DNA of 16,498 nucleotides from Bacteroidia bacterium (GCA_030431945.1 JAUIIF010000029.1:1-16498), one strand, 5' to 3'. Shown: positions 1 through 7,417, counted from the first letter of the stretch. Notes: generated by a model not told the origin, from the letters alone. Made by a program: numbers and translations.

Positions 1-1688
1 CAGTACTGGAATTGTTTGCCCCGGCGGACCTGGTAGAGCGGTGGCTGGGCAATGTAGACGTACCCTTCGTCCACCAGCTTATGCATGTAGCGGAAGAAGA
101 ACGTCAGGATCAGGGTGACGATGTGGCTGCCGTCAACGTCGGCATCACACATGATGATGATCTTGTGGTAGCGGAGTTTTTCCAGGTTGAGCACCCGTTC
201 CCCGTACTGGTTTTCCTCGATCCGGACACCCAGCGCCGTAAACATATTCTTGATCTCCTCATTCTCGTAGATCTTGTGCTCCATGGCTTTTTCTACGTTG
301 AGGATTTTTCCGCGCAGGGGCAGGATGGCCTGGAAGGTCCGGTCCCGGCCCTGCTTGGCCGTTCCACCGGCCGAGTCTCCCTCGACGAGGTAGATTTCAG
401 AAGCAGCGGCGTCTTTGCTGGAACAGTCGGCCAGTTTCCCGGGCAGGCCACCCCCGGCGAGCACGTTTTTGCGCTGCACCATTTCGCGGGCCTTGCGCGC
501 CGCGTGGCGCGCCGTGGCGGCGATGATCACCTTATCGATGATCCGGCGGGCTTCCGTGGGGTTTTCCTCCAGCCAGTGGCCAACGGATTCACCAACGGCC
601 CGGCTGACGATGCCCGTTACTTCGCTGTTCCCCAGCTCCCCTTTCGTCTGCCCCTTGAACTGGGGTTCGGGAACTTTAACCGATACTACGGCCGTAAGCC
701 CTTCACGAAAGTCTTCGCCGGCAATTTTGAACTTCAATTTCTTGAACATCCCGTTCTCCTCACCGTACTTCGTGAACAGGCGGTTCACCGCCCGGCGGAA
801 ACCGTTAACGTGGGTACCGCCCTCGCGGGTTTTAATGTTGTTGACGAAGGAGTACACGTTCTCCTGATAAGTCGTGTTGTACTGCATCGCCACCTCTACC
901 TCAACGTTGTCTTCTTTAGACTTAACGTAGATGGGTTTCTCGATCAGGTCGGGTTTGCCTTCGTCCAGGTACTGGACCATTTCAGCCAGGCCGCCCTCGC
1001 TGTAAAAATCGCGGCGAATGAATTCCCCCTTATCGTCCTTGTTCCGCTCATCGATGATGCTGAGCTTCAGGCCGCTGTTCAGGAAGGCCAGCTCCTGCAT
1101 ACGGGTGGCCAGCGTTTCGAAATTATAGACCGTTGACTCAAAGATGGTGGCGTCCGGCTTGTAGGTGATCGTCGTCCCGGTATGGTCGGTTTCACCAACA
1201 ACGTGCACTTCATTTTGTGGTTTACCCTCGCTGTATTCCTGTACGTACACTTTTCCGTCGCGGTGTACCCGTGCTTCCAGGTAGCTGGAAAGGGCGTTTA
1301 CACAGGAAACCCCCACACCGTGGAGACCGCCGGAAACCTTATAGGTATCCTTATCGAATTTACCCCCGGCGTGCAGGACGGTCATGACCACCTCCAACGC
1401 AGACTTTTGCAGCTTCTTGTGCATGCCCACGGGGATGCCGCGGCCGTCATCCGTTACGGCAATCGAGTTATCCGGCTTAATGACCACATCGATGGAGCTA
1501 CAGTACCCCGCAACGTGCTCATCAATCGAGTTATCTACCACCTCCCAAACCAGGTGATGAAGGCCTTTGGTATCCGTCCCCCCAATGTACATGCCGGGGC
1601 GTTTCCTTACTGCTTCGAGGCCTTCGAGTGCGGTAATATTATCCGCGCCGTAATCTTTATTCGGCGACTGATTATTGGTATCTGCCAT
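1..1688 (-). CDS. gyrB: DNA gyrase subunit B (3' end cut by window edge)
   Basis: ATPase subunit of the type II topoisomerase that introduces negative supercoils together with GyrA. The frame runs open from ATG at 1688 to the window edge, giving 562 residues of an expected 640-660. The N-terminal GHKL ATPase domain shows the start MADTNNQSPNKDYGADNI, then RKRPGMYIGG, EVVDNSIDEH (Mg and ATP-binding Glu/Asn), DDGRGIP and GGLHGVGVSCVNAL. The transducer domain has the ATP-contacting QTK in FKGQTKGELGN. The TOPRIM domain has YLVEGDSAGG (about residue 430) and CDADVDGSH (about residue 515). The missing part is the end of TOPRIM and the C-terminal GyrA-contacting tail. GyrB is favoured over ParE from the overall motif wording, but the two are close paralogues. 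A good -7 box lies six bases before the ATG, so the transcript may be leaderless. Confidence 0.96.
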   Translation of the reverse strand, partial: MADTNNQSPNKDYGADNITALEGLEAVRKRPGMYIGGTDTKGLHHLVWEVVDNSIDEHVAGYCSSIDVVIKPDNSIAVTDDGRGIPVGMHKKLQKSALEVVMTVLHAGGKFDKDTYKVSGGLHGVGVSCVNALSSYLEARVHRDGKVYVQEYSEGKPQNEVHVVGETDHTGTTITYKPDATIFESTVYNFETLATRMQELAFLNSGLKLSIIDERNKDDKGEFIRRDFYSEGGLAEMVQYLDEGKPDLIEKPIYVKSKEDNVEVEVAMQYNTTYQENVYSFVNNIKTREGGTHVNGFRRAVNRLFTKYGEENGMFKKLKFKIAGEDFREGLTAVVSVKVPEPQFKGQTKGELGNSEVTGIVSRAVGESVGHWLEENPTEARRIIDKVIIAATARHAARKAREMVQRKNVLAGGGLPGKLADCSSKDAAASEIYLVEGDSAGGTAKQGRDRTFQAILPLRGKILNVEKAMEHKIYENEEIKNMFTALGVRIEENQYGERVLNLEKLRYHKIIIMCDADVDGSHIVTLILTFFFRYMHKLVDEGYVYIAQPPLYQVRRGKQFQY

Positions 1689-1693
1689 AGCTG

Positions 1694-1701
1694 CAAAAAT
1701 A
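1694..1701 (-). promoter_or_regulatory. Bacteroidota-type -7 element of gyrB
   Basis: Read on the minus strand the sequence is TATTTTTG, a full match to TAnnTTTG. A T-rich stretch (1717-1720) about 15 bases upstream is a weak -33 candidate. The box ends only six bases before the gyrB ATG, so the leader would be a few bases at most. Confidence 0.55.
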
Positions 1702-1750
1702 CGAAATTCCGGCCGTAAAACCTAAGTTTTTGTCCGTGATAAACGTACGG

Positions 1751-1945
1751 TTACGCCTTGCGGGAAAAGGCCGGGCGGGGAGGCTGCACAACCAGCTTTC
1801 CCGTGGTCTGAACCAGCAGGGAAAATGGGCTATGGGGCGGCGCGGACGCCGGTGCAGGGTCAGGGTTTACGAACGTGCGGAGCGGCACCTCAGCCACCAC
1901 GAGCTTGTCAGGTTTTTCCTCCGCGCCGTTCCAGCCGTCCCTGCG
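1751..1945 (-). other. Coding-like tail in the +1 frame of the basic protein
   Basis: Between stop codons at 1946-1948 and 1751-1753 the minus strand is open for 64 codons with high G/C at third positions. It reads DGWNGAEEKPDKLVVAEV, then LRTFVNPDPAPASAPPHSPF, and ends in PPRPAFSRKA. No ATG lies in it. It joins the preceding 159-residue gene if one base is skipped, for example at the TGA at 1908-1910. It may be the genuine C-terminus of that protein after a frameshift (mutation, assembly error or programmed), or chance openness in GC-rich DNA. Confidence 0.35.
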
Positions 1946-2387
1946 CTAAGGGTACGTAAAATGGCGACCGCGTAAAGTGGCTGGCGGGTACCGGGCCGTC
2001 TTCATTTTCGTCCCACACCACCCAGTGCAGCATTTCCCGGTAAGCCGCGTACCCCGTGTGGGAGCTGGGGTTGAGCAGGGCGACCAGGTCGGCCTTTACG
2101 GCAGACCAGGCCTCCCCCTCCCGCTCCCGCAACCAGGCCCGCAACGGGGCCATGCGGAAACTTTGTCGTTCCAGGCGCCCCCAGCGGGGGCGCATCGGCG
2201 CCTGGCGGGCGCGCGCGCCGGTGCGGGCTTCGCGCTGACGCAGCTTCAGGCGCCCGGCCTGGCGGGTAGCCCGCTGTTCACTGTACTGTTCACTGACCCG
2301 GCTTTTCAGCAGGCGCTTGACGTAGTGGCGCTGGCCGTGTTTGTACTTACGGCGGTTACGACCGGGTTTGGGGTCTTGAAACAGCAT
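1908..2387 (-). CDS. Uncharacterised basic protein, possibly frameshifted at its C-terminus
   Basis: A 159-residue protein starting at ATG 2387 with strongly G/C-ending codons, so I take it as real. It has no signal peptide or membrane segment. The first 75 residues are rich in Arg and Lys (KPGRNRRKYKHGQRHYVKR). A middle segment reads MAPLRAWLREREGEAWSAVKADL, followed by a Trp-rich stretch (LHWVVWDENEDG) and FYVPLAQGRL. From memory this order (APLRRWL, GxxWxxVxxxI, FYVxxxxGxL) resembles a widespread uncharacterised family of small basic proteins in planctomycetes, myxobacteria and cyanobacteria; I cannot confirm it here. It ends at TGA 1908-1910, but coding-like sequence continues for 64 codons in the +1 frame. 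It lies upstream of gyrB in the same direction with a 219-base gap. The function is unknown. Confidence 0.7.
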   Translation of the reverse strand: MLFQDPKPGRNRRKYKHGQRHYVKRLLKSRVSEQYSEQRATRQAGRLKLRQREARTGARARQAPMRPRWGRLERQSFRMAPLRAWLREREGEAWSAVKADLVALLNPSSHTGYAAYREMLHWVVWDENEDGPVPASHFTRSPFYVPLAQGRLERRGGKT

Positions 2388-2512
2388 GATGAGCGGGCAT
2401 TAGGGTTACACCCCCTAACAGCGGCTGCCGGGCAAAAAATTGCACCCTCACCTTTCCGGCTCCTTTAGCCACGTTGGCACCGGCGGCCGCGCCCTGCTGA
2501 ATAACCTGCTCC

Positions 2513-3658
2513 TCACCCGAGCCACCCTGCTACCATAAAGCCGAGGTAAGTCCCCACCCCGTTCCCCAGAGAGCCGACCAGAATAGCGGGCAGGTAGAGG
2601 TCCATCCGGTCCAGGCTTTTCGCCAGGGCCAGGGCCGAAGAGGAGCCACCAATATTGGCCTGAGAAGCCACGGCAGCCGTGTCCACGTCCAGCTTACCCA
2701 GGGCGGTGACACCAAAGATGAGCGCACCGTGTACGACGACAATCGTGACAACCAGTGCCAGCAGCCGCCAGGCCAGGGCACCGATTTGTCCCAGTGCCGC
2801 CAGCTCGCAAAAAGCGCCGATAACGGCCAGAAAGAGGTAGACACAAAACAGGCCGACCACCTGGGTTCCGGATAAGCGCTGGACGGCGGGTAACTGCGCC
2901 AGTACCAGGGCTATGGTCGTCAGGATCAGGATTGACGGCACGGTTACGCCGAGGCTCTCGCACCAGTCCGCCAGCCACCCTGCGATCAGCAAAGACCCCA
3001 GCCCGATGCCCAGTAGTAACCCAAGTGAGATCACGCTGATACTTTCCCTGGTTCGTTCCACTTCTGCGGCCGTTACCGGTGTTTCCTGCCGCCGAGCCGG
3101 CCGGCCCCGCCGCAACAGCAGCGGCACCGCCAGCGTCACGATCATCCAGATGGCCGTGATGATGTTGTCTACCGCCGTCATTCCGGCGTACAGCACGCCT
3201 TCTTCCATTACCTCGTAATGCAGGGCTACGGCATTGAAATTGACGCTGCCGCCGGAGTAAGTCCCCGTAAACATGCCGCTGATCGCCGGGTATAAATCAC
3301 CGAAATGAGTAGCTCCGTCAATCAGCCACATGCCCGCAATCACCCCCAGTACCGTACCGACACTGCCCAGCGCAAAGAGCAGCAACATGGGCGCTCCGGC
3401 CCGGCGGATACTGGCCAGGTTGACGTCCAGCAGCAGGTAAAAGATTGACAGCGGGGCCAGGTAGCGAAAAATTCCGGTGTAAATGACCGAGCCTTCCGAG
3501 GCGGAGGGCAGCAGGCCAACGTTGGCCAGGACCGCCACGAACAGGATGACCAACAGTGCCGTACTAACGTGCTTCAGCACGGTATGCCTGACCAGCCATT
3601 CGCAGAGGACAACGCTCAGGCACAGCAGGGTAAGCACAAGAAGGGGGGAAGAGAGCAT
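2513..3658 (-). CDS. DUF819 (YjcL-type) integral membrane protein
   Basis: A 381-residue polytopic inner-membrane protein with about ten hydrophobic segments and a basic cytoplasmic loop around residues 184-205 (LLLRRGRPARRQETP). Family signatures are the FRYLAPLSIFYLLLDVNLASI segment near residue 70, the Gly/Ser-rich GMFTGTYSGGSVNFNAVA near residues 127-145 and VASQANIGGSSSALALAKSL near residues 330-350. These two glycine-rich reentrant-like segments are typical of DUF819, which is thought to be transporter-like, but no substrate is established. The length fits the family and the protein ends normally (VAGWLG). It is divergent from the vWA gene at 3900, with a gap of about 140-240 bases depending on that gene's start. 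The ATG at 3658 is the only sensible start because the hydrophobic N-terminus begins there. Confidence 0.88.
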   Translation of the reverse strand: MLSSPLLVLTLLCLSVVLCEWLVRHTVLKHVSTALLVILFVAVLANVGLLPSASEGSVIYTGIFRYLAPLSIFYLLLDVNLASIRRAGAPMLLLFALGSVGTVLGVIAGMWLIDGATHFGDLYPAISGMFTGTYSGGSVNFNAVALHYEVMEEGVLYAGMTAVDNIITAIWMIVTLAVPLLLRRGRPARRQETPVTAAEVERTRESISVISLGLLLGIGLGSLLIAGWLADWCESLGVTVPSILILTTIALVLAQLPAVQRLSGTQVVGLFCVYLFLAVIGAFCELAALGQIGALAWRLLALVVTIVVVHGALIFGVTALGKLDVDTAAVASQANIGGSSSALALAKSLDRMDLYLPAILVGSLGNGVGTYLGFMVAGWLG

Positions 3659-3698
3659 CAGGCGTTTTCTTAAGTCCTAAAGCTACACAAAGTGTTAA

Positions 3699-3899
3699 AT
3701 TCACGCACCCTCTAAGCGAGGGCATTGGCAAACCGATGGTTTAGCTGCATCTTGGCTTCCGGTTTTCCGCCGGCAATTTATCTCAACTCCTCTCCGCATC
3801 GACGCTGCAGAACACCTCCGTAAATGGCGCCTTATCCTCGGCAAAGATGCCGAAGGCCAGGGCGGTGCGCCCATCGACCTGCCCGGCCCCCTGGCCGGG
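3699..3899 (+). other. In-frame upstream extension of the vWA gene, no ATG/GTG/TTG
   Basis: The frame of the vWA gene is open from just after TAA at 3696-3698. From about 3798 it reads IDAAEHLRKWRLILGKDAEG with G/C-ending codons, which resembles the N-terminus of YehP-like vWA proteins (a KWRLILG-type motif). There is no ATG, GTG or TTG in this stretch. Candidate starts are rare codons such as ATC at 3780 or 3798. The part upstream of about 3780 does not look coding. Confidence 0.6.
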
Positions 3900-4898
3900 A
3901 TGGACGCCACGCTTGAAGCGCTCTACGCGGGTCAGGACCGCCAGGGGGGGCTGGGGCGCTCCAGCCCCAACGTAAACCGCTGGCTGGGAGATATCCGCAA
4001 ATATTTCCCGACGGATACCGTCCAGCTGCTCCAGCGCGATGCGCTGGAACGGCTCGGCCTCAAACAAATGCTGCTGGAACCGGAGCTACTGGAAACCATT
4101 GAGCCCGACGTACACCTCATCGGCACCTTGCTGAGCCTGAAAAACCTGTTGCCCGATCGCAGCCGGGAGTCAGCCCGGGCCGTGGTAATGAAAGTCGTCA
4201 AAGAAATTGAAAAGCAGCTCAAGCGCCCCATCGAGCAGGCCATCAGTGGGCGGCGGCGACAGCATAACCGAAACCGGCGGCCCCGGCACCAGGATATTGA
4301 CTGGGATCAGACCATTCGGGTCAACATGAAACACTATCAGCCGGAATACAAGACCGTGCTTCCGGTAAATCTGCGGGGCTTGTCCCGGTCCAAGACCGGG
4401 CTGAAGCACGTCATCCTGTTGATCGACCAATCGGGATCAATGGCCTCCTCGGTAGTTTACGCCGGTGTCCTCTCCTGCATTCTGGCCAGCATCCCGACCC
4501 TGAAGACCCGGATTATTGCTTTTGACACCAGTGTGGTTGACCTTACCGACCAGCTCCCTGACCCCCTGGAATTGCTCTTTGCCATTCAGCTCGGCGGCGG
4601 GACGGATATCGGCCGGGCGCTCCGCTACGCGGAGCAGCTTAACGTGGCGCCCCGCGACACGGTACTGGTACTGCTGAGTGATCTCTTTGAAGGTGGCTCC
4701 GTGGAGGGCATGCTGGCCAGTGTCCGCCGGCTCCAGCAAAGCGGCCTGACTTTTATTCCGCTCCTCGCGCTGAGCGATGAGGGCGCACCTGCTTACGATA
4801 AGGAAGTCGCCGCCCAGCTTACGGAGCTGGGGCTGCAGCCCTTTGCGAGTACTCCGGGAGCCTTTGCGGAGGTGCTGGCAGGAGCGCTCTATGGCTAA
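3900..4898 (+). CDS. vWA (MIDAS) domain protein, YehP-like; true N-terminus lies upstream
   Basis: A cytoplasmic von Willebrand factor A protein, 332 residues from the first ATG at 3900. The N-terminal helical half contains MDATLEALYAG and RWLGDIRKYFPTDTVQLLQRDALERLGL. The C-terminal vWA domain (about residues 165-330) has an intact metal-ion-dependent adhesion site: DQSGSM, the Thr in GGGTDIG, and the Asp in LLSDLFEGG. In related clusters such proteins sit beside a MoxR-type AAA ATPase and SWIM-domain proteins and are thought to act as chaperone-like adaptors. No such partner is in this window. Coding sequence clearly extends upstream to about 3798 without a conventional start codon, so the 3900 start is only the first usable ATG. 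The TAA stop at 4896-4898 overlaps the TAG stop of the convergent gene. Confidence 0.85.
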   Translation: MDATLEALYAGQDRQGGLGRSSPNVNRWLGDIRKYFPTDTVQLLQRDALERLGLKQMLLEPELLETIEPDVHLIGTLLSLKNLLPDRSRESARAVVMKVVKEIEKQLKRPIEQAISGRRRQHNRNRRPRHQDIDWDQTIRVNMKHYQPEYKTVLPVNLRGLSRSKTGLKHVILLIDQSGSMASSVVYAGVLSCILASIPTLKTRIIAFDTSVVDLTDQLPDPLELLFAIQLGGGTDIGRALRYAEQLNVAPRDTVLVLLSDLFEGGSVEGMLASVRRLQQSGLTFIPLLALSDEGAPAYDKEVAAQLTELGLQPFASTPGAFAEVLAGALYG

Positions 4899-5383
4899 AA
4901 ACTCGTATCCACCACCCGGAGTCGCTTGTACTTGCCGGTCCGGAATTTACGCTGACCGAGAAATTTATTGATCAGGAAACCGGTACCGATGGAGGTCAGG
5001 GAAATCATTAAATCACGGTTCTCGTAGTTGGTCAGCGGGTCACCATCCGTACCGTTGCCGACCAGGGCCCAGAAGGACCAGCCGACCCCGAAAGTCATCA
5101 AACTGTACCCGACGGCCGCGCCGGCGGTGGTACCGCGGTGGACAATGTCAATTTCCTCCAGCATGATGTACCGGTCATTAATGATCAGGGCCTGGATATC
5201 GGGCCGCATCTCCCGGATAAAGCCCTCCTGGTAAAATTTATCGCCCTTCAGGCGGAATTTCAGCCGCTCTCCCTCGTAAATACGATCGGACTGAGAGGCC
5301 GTGAGTTTTTCAAACAGCAGCACCTTCTGGGCGCGGACGCAGGTGCAAAACAGGACGAGGAGGAGCAGGGTAAAGAGTCGCAT
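4895..5383 (-). CDS. Secreted or envelope protein of unknown function
   Basis: A 162-residue protein. The frame extends upstream of 5383, but I chose ATG 5383 because it opens directly into a signal peptide (MRLFTLLLLVLFCTCVRAQ, likely cut after Ala18). The mature part begins with a charged, beta-rich region (EGERLKFRLKGDKFYQEGF, ALIINDRYIMLEEIDIV). Two hydrophobic stretches follow, GAAVGYSLMTFGVGWSFWAL and a region around SLTSIGTGFLINKFL, and the end is basic (RKFRTGKYKRLRVVD). This is the layout of many small Bacteroidota envelope proteins for which no role is known. Its TAG stop (4895-4897) shares three bases with the stop of the vWA gene on the other strand, leaving no room for a separate terminator. 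A -7-like box with one mismatch lies at 5388-5395. Confidence 0.75.
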   Translation of the reverse strand: MRLFTLLLLVLFCTCVRAQKVLLFEKLTASQSDRIYEGERLKFRLKGDKFYQEGFIREMRPDIQALIINDRYIMLEEIDIVHRGTTAGAAVGYSLMTFGVGWSFWALVGNGTDGDPLTNYENRDLMISLTSIGTGFLINKFLGQRKFRTGKYKRLRVVDTSF

Positions 5384-5387
5384 AGCC

Positions 5388-5395
5388 GAAAGATA
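5388..5395 (-). promoter_or_regulatory. Possible -7 box before the secreted-protein gene
   Basis: The minus strand reads TATCTTTC, seven of the eight positions of TAnnTTTG counting the free ones. It ends five bases before the ATG. No TTTG is seen at the spacing found for other promoters in this window, so support is weak. Confidence 0.3.
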
Positions 5396-5452
5396 GGGCA
5401 GCAACCCCAATGGTTGGTTATCCCCGGTATTTCGCTGGCAGCATCCGCTGCG

Positions 5453-5469
5453 CCGGGGGCCTCCCCCGG
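5453..5469. repeat. Perfect inverted repeat (7-bp GC stem, 3-base loop)
   Basis: CCGGGGG at 5453-5459 is followed by loop CCT and the exact complement CCCCCGG at 5463-5469. It sits in the 189-base space between the divergent genes starting at 5383 (-) and 5573 (+). There is no T-run on either side, so it is not a standard terminator. It could be an operator or RNA structure, or simply a GC-rich palindrome. Confidence 0.5.
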
Positions 5470-5572
5470 TCGGTGAGGACGGCTTACCACGAAATGCGGC
5501 GCTGCCCCGCCCCGCTGAGCGCCAACTAATCACCTAAATCCCTACCTTACCTGCCTAACTACAGCCTCCCGG

Positions 5573-6823
5573 ATGAAAATCAATTATTTCCCCCTGCTTG
5601 CTCTTTTAGTTTTTTCCCTGGCATCCTGCGGCCCCGCCCAGGAAACGCCGGCCAAAGAAATGACCGACGCAGAGCTGCGGGCACACGCCAACGATCTCGC
5701 TCACGAATACCTGATCACCGACGGGCACGTTGACCTGCCTTACCGGCTCAAAGTCAAAAATTTTCGCCTCGACAAAGAATACCTGGGTATTCCCATCCAG
5801 ACGGACGAAGGAGACTTTGACTACCAACGCGCCGTGGAAGGCGGTCTGGATGCTCCGTTTATGTCCATCTACATTCCCAGCCGGCTGCAGGAAGAACCGG
5901 GGGAAAGTCCGAAACTGGCGGACAGCCTGATTAACATGGTCCGTGGCATTGCCGCGGCACACCCCGACAAGTTCCGGATCACGACCAGCACGGAGCAGCT
6001 GCTGCAAAATTTTGCTGACGGCGTCATGAGCCTGCCCATGGGTATGGAGAACGGCAGCCCCATCGAAGACAAGATCGAGCGCGTAGCGGAGTACCACGCC
6101 AAGGGCATCCGCTACATTACCCTCACCCACGCCAAAGACAACCTGATCTGCGACAGCAGCTACGATACCACCCGCACGCACAACGGGCTGAGCGACTTCG
6201 GCCGGGAGGTCGTCCGGGAAATGAACCGCGTCGGCATCATGGTAGACATCAGCCACGTTTCGGACTCCACCTTCTGGCAGGTTGTGGAACAGACCGACGT
6301 ACCGATGATCGCCAGTCATTCCAGTGTTCGTCATTTCACCCCCGGCTTCGAACGCAACATGAACGACGAAATGATTAAGCGCCTCGGAGAGGAGGGTGGC
6401 GTTATCCAGATCAACTTCGGCTCCACTTTTCTGGACGGTGCCCTACGGGCACGTCAGGACAGTCTGCGGGAGGTTTTCCGTGAACGCCTTGCCGAGGCCG
6501 GCCTTGAGTACGGCGACGAGGGGACGGAAGCCATCGAGCAAGCTTTTGAGCAGGAATTCCCCACCCTTTACGCTGATGTGGAAACGGTAGCGGATCATAT
6601 TGACCGGGTTGTGCAGCTCGCCGGGGTAGACCACGTTGGCTTCGGATCGGACTTTGACGGGGTGGGAGACTCGCTGCCCACCGGCCTCAAGGACGTCGCG
6701 GATTATCCTAACCTCCTGTACACACTCCTGAAACGCGGGTATACCGATGAGGACCTCAGGAAAATGTGCTCCGGCAACGTTATCCGGGTCTGGAAGGCGG
6801 TGGAGGCCGCGGCGGCACCTTAA
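5573..6823 (+). CDS. Membrane dipeptidase (renal dipeptidase family, peptidase M19), lipoprotein
   Basis: A 416-residue zinc dipeptidase of the amidohydrolase-like M19 family, which hydrolyses dipeptides and often has broad specificity including D-amino acids at the C-terminal position. The N-terminus is a lipoprotein signal ending LASC, with lipidated Cys19, so it should be anchored in the envelope. The metal ligands line up with those of human renal dipeptidase: His52 and Asp54 (DGHVD), Glu159 (GMEN), His228 (ISHVS) and His249 (ASHSS), the last pair 21 residues apart as in the human enzyme. The catalytic Asp is Asp360 in GFGSDFDG. The sequence is complete and of normal length. It is divergent from the secreted protein at 5383 and is followed by a 126-base gap before the GNAT gene, so it is probably a single transcription unit. 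The native substrate is not deducible; salvage of peptides or peptidoglycan fragments is plausible. Confidence 0.95.
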   Translation: MKINYFPLLALLVFSLASCGPAQETPAKEMTDAELRAHANDLAHEYLITDGHVDLPYRLKVKNFRLDKEYLGIPIQTDEGDFDYQRAVEGGLDAPFMSIYIPSRLQEEPGESPKLADSLINMVRGIAAAHPDKFRITTSTEQLLQNFADGVMSLPMGMENGSPIEDKIERVAEYHAKGIRYITLTHAKDNLICDSSYDTTRTHNGLSDFGREVVREMNRVGIMVDISHVSDSTFWQVVEQTDVPMIASHSSVRHFTPGFERNMNDEMIKRLGEEGGVIQINFGSTFLDGALRARQDSLREVFRERLAEAGLEYGDEGTEAIEQAFEQEFPTLYADVETVADHIDRVVQLAGVDHVGFGSDFDGVGDSLPTGLKDVADYPNLLYTLLKRGYTDEDLRKMCSGNVIRVWKAVEAAAAP

Positions 6824-6853
6824 GTACCGGAGTATTTTCACCGGCTGCCGGCC

Positions 6854-6884
6854 GGAAGGACAACGGAATGGTCTACTTCCTTTT
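6854..6884 (+). terminator. Weak terminator-like hairpin after the dipeptidase gene
   Basis: GGAAG at 6854-6858 pairs with CTTCC at 6876-6880 around a 17-base loop, followed directly by TTTT. The stem is only five base pairs, so this is a marginal candidate. Confidence 0.25.
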
Positions 6885-6949
6885 ACGGAGGTGGGGCGGT
6901 CTTCATTGCCGGCGCGCAAAGATATTTGCCCGACAAAAATCCCGTAACC

Positions 6950-7417
6950 ATGGCAACCGTCCGCTTTGTTCCCTACACCCCCGCCCACCGGCAAGCCTGG
7001 TACGACCTTAACGAAGAGTGGATCAGCCAGTACTTTACGATGGAAGCCTCGGACTACCACGTACTGGAAGACCCCGAAGGGACCATAATCGACCAGGGTG
7101 GGCACATCCTCATCATGGAAGTTGACGGCATCCCCGCCGGTACGGGCGGGCTCCTGAAAATGACCAGCGGTAAGTACGACTACGAACTCGTCAAGATGTG
7201 TATCGCCCCCTCCCAGCGGGGCCGGGGGCTGGGGTACCAGCTGGGGCTGGCCCTGCTTGATCTGGGCCGGTCCGTCGGTGCCCGCTCCCTTTATCTGGAA
7301 AGTAATGACCGCCTGGCCCCGGCACTGGAGGTGTACCGCAAGCTGGGCTTTAAGGACGTTGCGGGTGCCCCCAGCCCTTACGCACGCTGTAACGTACAGA
7401 TGGGTGTGCAGCTATGA
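6950..7417 (+). CDS. GNAT family N-acetyltransferase
   Basis: A 155-residue acetyl-CoA-dependent acetyltransferase of the GNAT fold. The acetyl-CoA pyrophosphate-binding motif A is clear: VKMCIAPSQRGRGLGYQLG (QRGRGLG equals Q/RxxGxG). It is followed by a helix, SLYLESND and the motif-B type VYRKLGFKDV near the C-terminus. The start is ATG 6950. An upstream in-frame TTG at 6926 is possible but adds residues (LPDKNPVT) unlike the family. The acceptor substrate cannot be told from sequence. The stop codon overlaps the ATG of the next gene by four bases (ATGA), so the two are almost certainly co-translated. Confidence 0.92.
   Translation: MATVRFVPYTPAHRQAWYDLNEEWISQYFTMEASDYHVLEDPEGTIIDQGGHILIMEVDGIPAGTGGLLKMTSGKYDYELVKMCIAPSQRGRGLGYQLGLALLDLGRSVGARSLYLESNDRLAPALEVYRKLGFKDVAGAPSPYARCNVQMGVQL

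Noticed and set aside
12..1136. 374-codon plus-strand open frame
   Set aside because: It is the exact shadow of gyrB, whose motifs read continuously on the minus strand; the plus-strand product has no recognisable domain.
2341..2530. 57-codon minus-strand open stretch (GSGEEQVIQQGAAAGANVAKG) between the DUF819 stop and the basic-protein start
   Set aside because: It has no start codon, DUF819 ends normally before it, and it overlaps the start of the next gene in another frame; probably chance in GC-rich DNA.
5606..6334. 242-codon minus-strand open frame
   Set aside because: It is a shadow of the M19 dipeptidase, whose zinc ligands and lipobox are all in the plus-strand frame.
6917..6928. 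CAAAGATATTTG, resembling -7 boxes on both strands
   Set aside because: The minus-strand box TATCTTTG faces no minus-strand gene, the plus-strand box has a mismatch, and neither has a -33 element at the local 17-base spacing.
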